Shown piece by piece: positions 9,988 to 17,690 of a stretch of 64,000 nt of DNA. The notes beneath the pieces were generated by a model. It searched no databases. It had not been told where the DNA came from and saw only the letters and a program-made list of their open reading frames with translations. Position 1 is the stretch's first letter, and each line of letters begins with the position of its first letter. The stretch comes from Flavobacterium indicum GPTSA100-9 = DSM 17447 (GTDB lineage: Bacteria; Bacteroidota; Bacteroidia; Flavobacteriales; Flavobacteriaceae): assembly GCF_000455605.1 (NCBI RefSeq), contig NC_017025.1:2108001-2172000 (forward strand), written 5' to 3'. The position numbers and the translations under genes were made by a program.

Positions 9988-10011
9988 TGATAAACTATTA
10001 AAGTACAAAAA

Positions 10012-10043
10012 TAAAAAAATCCTAACTAAGTTAGGATTTTTTT
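10012..10043 (-). terminator. Terminator downstream of ettA
   Basis: AATCCTAAC, loop TAA, GTTAGGATT, with T runs on both sides. It starts a few bases after the ettA stop and directly abuts the -7 motif of the kinase gene, so it separates the two transcription units. Confidence 0.8.
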
Positions 10044-10046
10044 CTA

Positions 10047-11738
10047 TTATCTAATCAATTTCTTGTATTTAATTCTAGTTGGTGTCACTTCTTTACCTAG
10101 ACGTTTGCGTTTGTTTTCTTCATATTCAGAGAAACTTCCTTCAAAGAAATACACTTGAGAATCGCCTTCAAATGCTAAGATATGTGTACAAACTCGATCT
10201 AAGAACCAACGGTCGTGCGAAATAATCACTGCACATCCTGCAAAATTTTCCAACCCTTCTTCCAATGCTCGAAGTGTATTAATATCCAAGTCGTTGGTAG
10301 GCTCATCTAATAACAAAACATTACCTTCTTCTTTCAAAGTCATGGCTAAATGTAAACGGTTACGTTCACCCCCTGATAAAGTAGATACCTTTTTATTTTG
10401 ATCACTTCCACCAAAATTAAATCGAGATAAATAAGCTCTTGAATTTACTTGACGTCCACCCATCATTATTAATTCCTGACCATCGCAAAAGTTTTCCCAA
10501 ATCGATTTATTTACATCAATATTTGAGTGTGTTTGATCTACATAAGCAATCTTCACAGTTTCACCAATAGTAAATTCACCAGCATCTGGTGTTTGTTCTC
10601 CCATTATCATTCTAAAAATAGTAGATTTACCGGCACCATTCGGCCCAATAATTCCCACTATTCCTGCCTGAGGTAAAACAAAGTTTAAATCGTCATATAA
10701 TAATTTATCCCCAAATGCTTTAGCTACATGTTTTGCTTCAATAACATTAGTTCCTAAACGAGGACCATTTGGAATATAGATTTCTAATTTTTCGTCCAAT
10801 TCTTTTTGATCTTCATTCAACAACTTATCATAGTTTTGAAGACGCGCTTTTTGTTTCGTTTGACGACCTTTTGCACCTTGACGAACCCAATCTAACTCTC
10901 GTTCTAACGTTTTTCTTCGTTTTGAAGCTACTTTCTCTTCTTGCTCCATACGTTTCGATTTTTGATCTAACCATGAAGAATAATTTCCTTTCCATGGAAT
11001 ACCTTCTCCACGATCTAATTCTAAAATCCATCCAGCTACATTATCTAAGAAATAACGGTCGTGCGTAACAGCAATTACTGTACCCGCATATTGTTGTAAA
11101 TGTTGTTCTAACCAAAGAACAGACTCTGCATCTAAGTGGTTGGTAGGCTCATCTAACAATAACACATCTGGTTGTTGTAATAATAATCGACATAAAGCCA
11201 CACGACGTTTCTCTCCACCCGATAACACTGCAATTGGTGTATCTGCTTCTGGCGTACGCAAAGCATCCATTGCAATTTCTAATTTGGTATCGATTTCCCA
11301 AGCACCACAAGCGTCAATTCTATCTTGTAATTCCGCCTGACGATCCATTAATTTTTGCATTTTATCGGCGTCCTCATATACTTCAGGCAAACCAAAATCG
11401 TCGTTAATTTTATTAAACTCTTCTAATAACGAAAAAATTTCAGCAGCTCCTTCACGAACCACTTCAATTACTGTTTTAGATTCATCTAATTGAGGTTCTT
11501 GCTCTAGATAACCAACAGTATAACCAGGTGCAAACACCACATCGCCTTGATAGTTTTTATCTACACCAGCAATAATTTTTAATAAAGAAGATTTCCCCGC
11601 TCCATTTAATCCTAAAATACCAATCTTGGCGCCATAAAAGAAACTTAGGTAAATATCTTTTAATACGGTTTTATTTGAACTTGAGTAAGTTTTACTTACC
11701 CTAGACATCGAAAATATAACTTTCTTATCGTCTGACAT
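10047..11738 (-). CDS. ettA: Energy-dependent translational throttle protein EttA (ABC-F)
   Basis: Cytoplasmic ABC-F ATPase that binds the ribosomal E site and gates the first elongation step according to ATP/ADP level. It is 563 residues with no membrane segments and two nucleotide-binding domains. Walker A motifs are LNGAGKSS and PNGAGKST; signatures are LSGGEKRR and LSGGERNR; Walker B are LLLDEPTNHLDA and LLLDEPTNDLDI. The linker has the P-site tRNA-interaction region with RQTKQKARLQNY. Length and both motif sets match EttA rather than the Uup-type ABC-F encoded at 61369. It is followed by a terminator and preceded on the same strand by a 58-aa membrane protein. Confidence 0.94.
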   Translation of the reverse strand: MSDDKKVIFSMSRVSKTYSSSNKTVLKDIYLSFFYGAKIGILGLNGAGKSSLLKIIAGVDKNYQGDVVFAPGYTVGYLEQEPQLDESKTVIEVVREGAAEIFSLLEEFNKINDDFGLPEVYEDADKMQKLMDRQAELQDRIDACGAWEIDTKLEIAMDALRTPEADTPIAVLSGGEKRRVALCRLLLQQPDVLLLDEPTNHLDAESVLWLEQHLQQYAGTVIAVTHDRYFLDNVAGWILELDRGEGIPWKGNYSSWLDQKSKRMEQEEKVASKRRKTLERELDWVRQGAKGRQTKQKARLQNYDKLLNEDQKELDEKLEIYIPNGPRLGTNVIEAKHVAKAFGDKLLYDDLNFVLPQAGIVGIIGPNGAGKSTIFRMIMGEQTPDAGEFTIGETVKIAYVDQTHSNIDVNKSIWENFCDGQELIMMGGRQVNSRAYLSRFNFGGSDQNKKVSTLSGGERNRLHLAMTLKEEGNVLLLDEPTNDLDINTLRALEEGLENFAGCAVIISHDRWFLDRVCTHILAFEGDSQVYFFEGSFSEYEENKRKRLGKEVTPTRIKYKKLIR

Positions 11739-11775
11739 GATTTGTTATTATTTAATAAATTAATTATTTCAATTA

Positions 11776-11952
11776 TTATACTCTTCCTTTTAAGGCATTA
11801 AATACCCATGCAATTGCAAAAAACCCAACGCCAACAGCACTAAATCCCCATCCTGCCACATCTGCATATCTATAAACACCTAATCCAATAAGCAACAGCC
11901 CCATTAAAATCATTATTATGGTTGCAATTGCTAAAACTGTATTTTTATTCAT
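11776..11952 (-). CDS. Small two-helix membrane protein (CAL67264-like)
   Basis: A 58-residue hydrophobic protein starting MNKNTVLAIATI, with two membrane helices separated by a short YADVAGWGFSAVG loop, and ending in KGRV. I believe it belongs to the small flavobacterial family named after CAL67264, which is often found next to the EttA gene; that link is from memory. It lies 37 bases upstream of ettA on the same strand, so co-transcription is likely. Function is unknown. ATG 11952 is preferred to an in-frame codon ten residues upstream. Confidence 0.7.
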   Translation of the reverse strand: MNKNTVLAIATIIMILMGLLLIGLGVYRYADVAGWGFSAVGVGFFAIAWVFNALKGRV

Positions 11953-12106
11953 TGTGAAATTGATTAAATTATAAGCGTGCAAATATCGTAAATATTATTT
12001 TTTTAAACTAAGATTGAAAATGGAAACTCGTTCATTTTGACACAGAAAACTAAAAAAAGTGTACAAATAGTGTTAACTAAGTACCAATCTGATTAAAAAG
12101 TCAGGT

Positions 12107-13111
12107 CTAATTAAATATTTTATAAACCAATTCTTTTAACAAATCATCTTCTTTCATAGATCCTGCGCCTACACCTTTACTTTTTACATCAACATCGCGC
12201 AACACTTGAACAATCTGACTCACTTTTCGCATGGGATAGTTTCGTGCTGCGGTAAAATATTCATCTACAAAATACGGATTTACGCCTATTTTACTGGCTA
12301 CTTCACGTTTATTAGACTTGTCTTTTAACCCATGAAATTGCAATAATTGAGAAAAAAAACTAAACAATTGTCCCGTTATCACTACAATTGGATTGTCTTT
12401 AGGATTTTGAGCAAAATGATGAATTATAGAATAAGCTTTTTCCTGATCTCGTAGTGCTAAGGCCGATTTTAATTCAAACACATTATAATCTTTACTGAAG
12501 CCAATATTTACCTCTATGTCCTTAGGAGTAAAGGTATGACCTTCTGGGAAAATAATTCGGAGTTTGTCTAATTCATTCGAAATTTTGGCCAAATCGGTTC
12601 CTAAAAATTCTGACAGCATTAAGGCTGCTTTAGGTTGAATTGCATAATTTTTCCCTTTTAATACCTTCGAAATCCAATCGGGAATTTGATTGTCGTATAA
12701 TTTTTTACTTTCAAAATAGACATGCTTGTCTTTGATTACTTTGAAAACTTTTTTACGACCATCGGGTTTGTCTCTGTAGGCTAATACTAGAATTGTAGTA
12801 GGTTGAGGATTTTCAGCATACGCTTGAAGTGCATCAATAGTTCGATTTAAATTCTGCGCTTCCTTCACAATTACCACCTGATAATCAGCCATCATAGGAA
12901 ATCGTTTTGCAGTAGAAACAATTTCTTCTACTGAAGTATCTCTTCCATACAACACCACCTGATTAAAAGCTTTTTCATCTTCTGTCAGCACATGTTCTTC
13001 AATAAATTCAGCAATTCTATCGATGTAATAGGTTTCTTCACCACATAAAAAATAAATGGGCTTGAAATTTTTGCTTTTTATATCGTTGGTAATTTTAATT
13101 AAATCAGTCAT
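12107..13111 (-). CDS. holA: DNA polymerase III delta subunit
   Basis: Clamp-loader subunit that opens the sliding clamp. The 334-residue product has the family layout: N-terminal RecA-like fold with KFKPIYFLCGEETYYID-type start (here KNFKPIYFLCGEE), segments VVIVKEAQNL and LVLAYRDKPDGRKK, then helical domains with the conserved GTDLAKISNELDKL and the C-terminal RDVDVKSKGVGAGSMKEDDL. It lacks a canonical Walker A, as expected for delta. A GTG start at 13123 is possible, but the ATG four codons in (MTDLIK) is preferred. It is divergent from the HsdR-N-domain gene; the intervening 60 bases hold a promoter for that gene. Confidence 0.9.
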   Translation of the reverse strand: MTDLIKITNDIKSKNFKPIYFLCGEETYYIDRIAEFIEEHVLTEDEKAFNQVVLYGRDTSVEEIVSTAKRFPMMADYQVVIVKEAQNLNRTIDALQAYAENPQPTTILVLAYRDKPDGRKKVFKVIKDKHVYFESKKLYDNQIPDWISKVLKGKNYAIQPKAALMLSEFLGTDLAKISNELDKLRIIFPEGHTFTPKDIEVNIGFSKDYNVFELKSALALRDQEKAYSIIHHFAQNPKDNPIVVITGQLFSFFSQLLQFHGLKDKSNKREVASKIGVNPYFVDEYFTAARNYPMRKVSQIVQVLRDVDVKSKGVGAGSMKEDDLLKELVYKIFN

Positions 13112-13136
13112 TACATTTGACACTTTTCTGTTTTAA

Positions 13137-13166
13137 TTGGAAGAACTAAAGAAATTAGTATTTTTG
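13137..13166 (+). promoter_or_regulatory. Promoter of the HsdR-N-domain gene
   Basis: TTG at 13137-13139, 19-base spacer, TATTTTTG at 13159-13166. The ATG follows only 5 bases later, so the message would have an almost leaderless 5' end. This matches the Bacteroidetes consensus well. Confidence 0.55.
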
Positions 13167-13170
13167 TTAC

Positions 13171-13617
13171 ATGCAAAATTTGAATTTCAATTCGTATTCC
13201 TTTCGGCTCAAAAATAGTGAAAATAAAGTCTATATTTTTGATGCCATTCGAAAAAAGTTTTTAGTTCTTACACCCGAAGAATGGGTGAGACAACATACCA
13301 TTCAATTTCTAATTCAAGAGTTAAATTATCCTATTTCATTAATTAATGTTGAAAAAATAGTAAAAATTAATGGTATGAATAAACGCTATGATATCGTTGT
13401 ATTTAATTCTAATGGAAGCATTGAAATAATAATTGAATGTAAAGCCCCCGAAGTCCAAATAACCCAAGCCACTTTTGATCAAATTGCCCGATACAATTTT
13501 ATTTTACAAGCCAATTATTTAATGGTAACTAATGGTTTAAATCATTATTTTTGCCAAATGGATTTTGAAAATGAAAATTATACGTTTTTAAAAGACTTAC
13601 CTGCCTATAACCTTTAA
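13171..13617 (+). CDS. Solo HsdR N-terminal (PD-(D/E)XK-like) domain protein
   Basis: A 148-residue protein equivalent to only the N-terminal nuclease-like domain of type I restriction R subunits (HSDR_N_2 type). The motif is visible: Asp in RYDIVVFN, then the Glu-x-Lys in IIIECKAP, and a Q-motif in FDQIARYN. There are no helicase domain and no hsdM or hsdS gene nearby, so it is not part of a restriction system here. The gene is common next to holA in Flavobacteria as I recall; a DNA-metabolism role is a guess. It ends 11 bases before the glycosyltransferase, with which it may be co-transcribed. Confidence 0.75.
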   Translation: MQNLNFNSYSFRLKNSENKVYIFDAIRKKFLVLTPEEWVRQHTIQFLIQELNYPISLINVEKIVKINGMNKRYDIVVFNSNGSIEIIIECKAPEVQITQATFDQIARYNFILQANYLMVTNGLNHYFCQMDFENENYTFLKDLPAYNL

Positions 13618-13628
13618 TTTTTTTAAAC

Positions 13629-14642
13629 TTGAAAAAAATAGCTGTTGTTATCTTAAATTGGAATGGAACGGAATTGTTGCGCCAATTTTTACCTTCTGTT
13701 ATAGAATTTTCAACGGAAGCCGAAATTTACGTTGCCGATAATGCCTCTACTGACGACTCCGTTACTGTGGTACAAAAGGAATTTCCTGCCATAAAAATCA
13801 TTCAAAATACAGGAAATTTTGGTTATGCTAAAGGCTATAACGAGGCGTTAAAACAAGTGGAAGAACCTTACTATGCCTTGGTAAATTCGGATATTGAAGT
13901 AACTAAAAACTGGTTAGCTCCAATTATTGCTCTTTTTGAAAACCAACCCAATACCGCTATAATTCAACCCAAATTATTGGATTATAAAAGAAAAGACTAT
14001 TTTGAATATGCGGGTGCTGCTGGAGGCTTTTTGGACAAATTTGGCTACCCTTATTGCAGAGGTCGAATTTTTGATACCTTAGAAAAAGATTTGGGTCAAT
14101 ACAACACCGAAACTGAGGTTTTCTGGGCAACAGGTGCTTGTTTTTTTATTAGAAAAGAAGTGTTTCGAAAATTAAATGGATTTGATGATGATTTTTTTGC
14201 ACATCAAGAAGAAATTGATTTGTGTTGGCGAGCCTTTAACTTAGGATTTACGGCAAAATATTGTCCTTCTTCAATTGTTTACCATGTGGGTGGAGCTACA
14301 TTAAATGAAGCAAATCCTAAGAAAACCTATCTTAACTTTAGAAATTCACTTTTAATGTTAACCAAAAACCTTCCAAAAGGTACATTATTAAAACGTATTT
14401 TTTTCAGATTATGTTTAGACGGATTAGCCGGCATTCAATTTATTTTACAAGGAAAATTTAAACATACTTGGGCGATAATTGAAGCCCATTTTGGATTTTA
14501 CAAAAGACTTCCTCAATATTTAAAGAAAAGAGGAAATGTACAGAAGCATCAGTATTACCATTCCAAATCTATTGTTTGGAGTTACTTTATAATGAAAAGA
14601 AAGAAATTTACAGATTTAGAAAAGCGTTTCACAACCAACTAA
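13629..14642 (+). CDS. Family 2 glycosyltransferase (rhamnosyltransferase-like)
   Basis: A 337-residue GT-A fold transferase for surface polysaccharide or glycolipid. The N-terminus VVILNWNGTELLRQFL and YVADNASTDDSV are the nucleotide-sugar binding segment; LVNSDIEV carries the DxD-like metal site; GFDDDFFAHQEEIDLCWR is the acceptor-side ED motif typical of the WbbL/RfbF group. A C-terminal amphipathic region (LFRLCLDGLAG-like) may touch the membrane. The start is a TTG at 13629 (MKKIAVV); there is no ATG nearby that keeps the first beta strand. Acceptor and sugar are unknown. Confidence 0.85.
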   Translation: MKKIAVVILNWNGTELLRQFLPSVIEFSTEAEIYVADNASTDDSVTVVQKEFPAIKIIQNTGNFGYAKGYNEALKQVEEPYYALVNSDIEVTKNWLAPIIALFENQPNTAIIQPKLLDYKRKDYFEYAGAAGGFLDKFGYPYCRGRIFDTLEKDLGQYNTETEVFWATGACFFIRKEVFRKLNGFDDDFFAHQEEIDLCWRAFNLGFTAKYCPSSIVYHVGGATLNEANPKKTYLNFRNSLLMLTKNLPKGTLLKRIFFRLCLDGLAGIQFILQGKFKHTWAIIEAHFGFYKRLPQYLKKRGNVQKHQYYHSKSIVWSYFIMKRKKFTDLEKRFTTN

Positions 14643-14703
14643 TTTTCAGTCTTTAACTTATTTTTTTGATTTTTTTTAACTTAAAATTCACTATTCTTTA
14701 CAC

Positions 14704-14732
14704 TTTGGTATGATTTTTTCGGGGTAACTTTG
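14704..14732 (+). promoter_or_regulatory. Strong promoter of the OmpA-type lipoprotein
   Basis: TTTG at 14704-14707, 17-base spacer, TAACTTTG at 14725-14732, which is the best promoter match in the window. The leader is about 10 bases, to the ATG at 14749. Confidence 0.65.
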
Positions 14733-14748
14733 CAAAAACACATGTATT

Positions 14749-15582
14749 ATGAAGAGAATAGTAGTATTAGCCGCAACCGTACCTTTTCTTTTAACTTCTT
14801 GTATTTCTAAAAAGAAATATGCCGAATTAGAAGCAAAACAAAAAGAAACACAGGATTTATTAAATTCAGCAACCATTAAATTAAATGCGTGTTTAGCTGA
14901 AAAAGACGCCCTTCACAATCAGGTTGATTATTTGAAAAAAAACAATTCAGATTTGATTAACAGTTCAAAAGAATTAACTGTTTTGACAACCAAAGGAGCT
15001 GAAAACTTAGAAAAATCGTTAGAGAGTTTAAAAGAAAAAGACCTTAAAATTTCTCGTCTTCAAGACGCCTTAACCAAAAAAGACAGTGTAACGTTAGCTT
15101 TAGTAACGAGCTTAAAACGTGAAGTTGGAATAGACGACCCAGACATTAATATTAATGTTGAAAAAGGTGTAGTTATGATTTCAATTGCTGATAACTTACT
15201 ATTTAAATCAGGAAGTTATGAAGTAGGAACAAGAGCTAAAGAAGTTCTAGGTAAAGTTGCAAAAGTAATAAATAGCAAACCTGATTTTGAATGTATGGTT
15301 GAAGGACATACCGATAATGTGCCTATTAAAAACACCGTTTTATTAGACAATTGGGATTTATCGGTTAAAAGAGCCACATCTATTGTACGTGTTTTACAAA
15401 ATGATTTAGGCGTAAATCCAAAACAATTAATCCCAGCGGGAAGAAGTTATTTTATTCCTTTAGCGGATAATGATACTGCTGAAAATCGTGCAAAAAACAG
15501 AAGAACACGCATTATTATTATGCCTAAAATTGATCAATTTTATGATATGATTGAGAAAGAAATGAAAGCACTTTCCAAATAA
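14749..15582 (+). CDS. OmpA-family peptidoglycan-binding lipoprotein
   Basis: A 277-residue envelope protein. It has a lipoprotein signal with lipobox LLTSC (Cys about residue 18), then a coiled coil about residues 20-120 (KYAELEAKQKETQDLL onward), then an OmpA C-terminal domain from about 130 to 265 with the diaminopimelate-binding signature (VEGHTDNVP, NWDLSVKRATSIV, NRAKNRRTRIII). It probably tethers the outer membrane to peptidoglycan. It has its own strong promoter and a terminator at 15603, so it is likely monocistronic and well expressed. Confidence 0.9.
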   Translation: MKRIVVLAATVPFLLTSCISKKKYAELEAKQKETQDLLNSATIKLNACLAEKDALHNQVDYLKKNNSDLINSSKELTVLTTKGAENLEKSLESLKEKDLKISRLQDALTKKDSVTLALVTSLKREVGIDDPDININVEKGVVMISIADNLLFKSGSYEVGTRAKEVLGKVAKVINSKPDFECMVEGHTDNVPIKNTVLLDNWDLSVKRATSIVRVLQNDLGVNPKQLIPAGRSYFIPLADNDTAENRAKNRRTRIIIMPKIDQFYDMIEKEMKALSK

Positions 15583-15602
15583 TAACTATACAAAACATAA
15601 TT

Positions 15603-15632
15603 AAACGGCTAAATTTTCTTAGCCGTTTTTTT
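15603..15632 (+). terminator. Terminator after the OmpA-type gene
   Basis: AACGGCTAA, loop ATTTTC, TTAGCCGTT and a T run: a nine-pair perfect stem. Confidence 0.9.
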
Positions 15633-15654
15633 ATTTTAGCAACAAAATTATTTT

Positions 15655-16350
15655 ATGCGTACTTTTTTAAAAAAACATTTTAAGAAATTGATTTACTTAT
15701 CGATTACTTTCTTACTTATTATAGTTTCAATAAACTTCTATATTGTTCAAGTCACAAAAGAATACATACAAACAGATTACACTAAACTTCCAAATGTAGA
15801 TGCGATAATCGTTTTAGGCGCAAAAGTGCATGAAGATCGTTTGTCTTATGTTTTGGAAAGTCGTTTAGTAGGCGGAATTAATTGTATGTTACAAAATAAA
15901 GCAAATGCTATTTTACTTTCAGGCGATCATGGACAAAAAAACTACGATGAAGTGAATAGTATGAGGAAATACATTTTGAGAAGAAAATTTCCTATTCGTA
16001 AAGAACAAATATTCATGGATCATGCTGGGTTTGACACCTATGACAGTATGTATAGAGCGTTACATATTTTTGGAATAAAAAGTGCCATTATTGTTACTCA
16101 AGATTTCCACATAAACCGATCTGTTTATATTGCCAGAAGCTTGGGCATAAAAGCCTATGGATTAGCTATTGATGAAAGTATGTATAAGTACCATTTACAA
16201 CTTAACTGGAAAATTCGTGAATATGTAACTCGAGTAAAAGCTTTTAAAGATGTTTTAATCAATGCCCAACCCACTTTTTTAGGAGAAAAAATTCCAATTT
16301 CAGGTAATGGATTAAAAAGTTGGGACACTATAAAAAGTGTAAAAAAATAA
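15655..16350 (+). CDS. SanA/ElyC/YdcF-family (DUF218) membrane-anchored protein
   Basis: A 231-residue protein with one N-terminal membrane helix (LIYLSITFLLIIVSINFYIV) and a DUF218 domain. Family motifs are VDAIIVLGAKVHEDRLS, ILLSGDHG, and IIVTQDFHINRSVYIARSLGI. SanA relatives affect envelope permeability and vancomycin resistance at high temperature in enterobacteria; the biochemical activity is uncertain. It follows the OmpA-type gene but is separated by a terminator, and ends just before a hairpin at 16351. Confidence 0.85.
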   Translation: MRTFLKKHFKKLIYLSITFLLIIVSINFYIVQVTKEYIQTDYTKLPNVDAIIVLGAKVHEDRLSYVLESRLVGGINCMLQNKANAILLSGDHGQKNYDEVNSMRKYILRRKFPIRKEQIFMDHAGFDTYDSMYRALHIFGIKSAIIVTQDFHINRSVYIARSLGIKAYGLAIDESMYKYHLQLNWKIREYVTRVKAFKDVLINAQPTFLGEKIPISGNGLKSWDTIKSVKK

Positions 16351-16375
16351 AAATCCCGATAGTTTTATCGGGATT
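16351..16375. terminator. Hairpin between convergent genes
   Basis: AATCCCGATA and TATCGGGATT arms around a short loop. The stem is strong but flanking T runs are short, so it may stop transcription from both sides. It separates the SanA-like gene from the convergent small gene ending at 16381. Confidence 0.6.
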
Positions 16376-16380
16376 AGTGA

Positions 16381-16578
16381 TTATTTTTCTATGTAAACCA
16401 TACATTGCCTTAGTTCGGGTTTCTCTTGTGTAAAACTAAGAAGCCATTCTCTTAGTTGGTCCAGCTCATAGGGCAACAACATTCTTGTTGCTTTTTCTAG
16501 CTCTTTACAAAATAGTTTTGCGTCAAAGCTAACTCTTTCTAAAATAGATTTGGTGTACAAATAAATTTGTCTTGGCAT
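16381..16578 (-). CDS. Small conserved-looking protein, function unknown
   Basis: A 65-residue soluble protein (MPRQIYLYTKSILERVSF at the start) with mixed charged residues, no signal and no membrane helix. The ELEKATRMLLPYELDQLREW region is predicted helical. Codon use is normal and a terminator hairpin sits just past its stop, both in favour of a real gene. I recall close relatives as hypothetical proteins in Flavobacteria. No function can be offered. Confidence 0.65.
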   Translation of the reverse strand: MPRQIYLYTKSILERVSFDAKLFCKELEKATRMLLPYELDQLREWLLSFTQEKPELRQCMVYIEK

Positions 16579-16684
16579 ATTTTTTCATTTTAATTATTGA
16601 ACAATATGAAGAACTGTTTTTGCTAATTTACATAAAATTTTAATATAAAAATTAATTTTAATAAAATTTTAAAGTTAATTTTTT

Positions 16685-17359
16685 CTAAATTTTGAAACCA
16701 ACTAACATTTCTCTTTTACCTGGTGCACCCGGTAATTTTTGAGTAACAAACCCAACTTCTTGTAAATTCTTCTTTATCAATGTTCTACATGCATAAGTTG
16801 TAAAATGACCATTTGACTTTAAACTATCGTACATTTTTTTCAAGATTGTAGTACTCCATAAATCTGGTTGCACATCAAAACCAAAAGCATCAAAATAGAT
16901 AATATCAAATTGATTCTTAAAATCAATATTCTCAAAAAACTGCTCCATCTTTAACAAACTAAAAATTGCATCTAACTGATGATTTTCATTCCAATTGACA
17001 GCATGTAGATATTCAAATTTAGCGTTTTCATCTTCATCTTTAAGAATTTTAGCATAATTTAACATAGTAAGTTCGTGAGTTGCTATTGGAAATGCCTCTA
17101 CCCCAACATAATTAACTTTTACATTCATTTTTTCAGCTTCAAGCCAAGTCAACCATGCATTTAAACCTGTTCCAAAACCAATTTCTAAAATACTTATTTC
17201 ATTTGCTGGAAACCGATCTAAATAATAATGCATTCCATGTTTTAAAAACACATGCTGTGCTTCTAGAATGGCACCATTGGTAGAATGATAATTTTCATTT
17301 AATTCTGGAATATAAAAAGTGGTTGACCCGTCTTTGGTTATGATTAATTCTCGTTGCAT
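16685..17359 (-). CDS. mnmD: tRNA mnm5s2U34 methyltransferase, MnmD type
   Basis: A 224-residue SAM-dependent methyltransferase of the DUF752 family, which completes 5-methylaminomethyl-2-thiouridine at the tRNA wobble position. Motif I is ILEIGFGTGLNAWL; the acidic loop is VGVEAFP; the catalytic region is DIIYFDAFGFDVQPDLW; the end LPGAPGKREMLVGF is characteristic. It is the stand-alone form, without the MnmC FAD oxidase domain fused in enterobacteria. ATG 17359 is used; a TTG two codons upstream is less likely. Confidence 0.9.
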   Translation of the reverse strand: MQRELIITKDGSTTFYIPELNENYHSTNGAILEAQHVFLKHGMHYYLDRFPANEISILEIGFGTGLNAWLTWLEAEKMNVKVNYVGVEAFPIATHELTMLNYAKILKDEDENAKFEYLHAVNWNENHQLDAIFSLLKMEQFFENIDFKNQFDIIYFDAFGFDVQPDLWSTTILKKMYDSLKSNGHFTTYACRTLIKKNLQEVGFVTQKLPGAPGKREMLVGFKI

Positions 17360-17370
17360 TATCAAATATA

Positions 17371-17568
17371 TTATTTAAAAAAAACACCAAGTAATTCAAA
17401 AAAATCTTTAATTAAAGAAGCTTTTGAACTGTTATTATTTGCCTTTGCTATTATATCATTCAATTCTTTTGATGTCTTATTTTTAAATTTATTATTTAAT
17501 CTAATTATAATAATTAAAAAACAAAAGATTGAAACTATAATTACAATCCAAATAAAATTAATTTTCAT
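17371..17568 (-). CDS. Possible small single-helix membrane protein
   Basis: A 65-residue frame beginning MKINFIWIVIIVSIFCF, with one strong N-terminal membrane helix and a lysine- and asparagine-rich tail (NKTSKELNDIIAKANNNSS). It lies 11 bases upstream of mnmD on the same strand. A -7-like TAGATTTG (17593-17586) sits 17 bases before this ATG, so the longer open frame from 17652 is unlikely. Low-complexity AT-rich sequence can give such frames by chance, so I am unsure. Confidence 0.4.
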   Translation of the reverse strand: MKINFIWIVIIVSIFCFLIIIIRLNNKFKNKTSKELNDIIAKANNNSSKASLIKDFFELLGVFFK

Positions 17569-17668
17569 TCTTTTTTTATTTTCTCCAAATCTATTAAAAT
17601 TTTCCCTAATCTGAAGCCAATCACACAAGCTTAAACGAATAACAACAAACATTTAACGACAAAAACAC

Positions 17669-17676
17669 TATCTTTG
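17669..17676 (+). promoter_or_regulatory. -7 motif upstream of the DEAD-box gene
   Basis: TATCTTTG, 14 bases before the ATG at 17691. No clear -33 TTG is seen at the right distance. Confidence 0.4.
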
Positions 17677-17690
17677 CAAAAAATTATTCT

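Noticed and set aside
13171..13617. A type I restriction system
   Set aside because: Only the N-terminal HsdR-like domain is present; no helicase, hsdM or hsdS.
17354..17614. Plus-strand 86-codon frame
   Set aside because: AT-rich; opposite to the better minus-strand candidate and to the mnmD start; no promoter.
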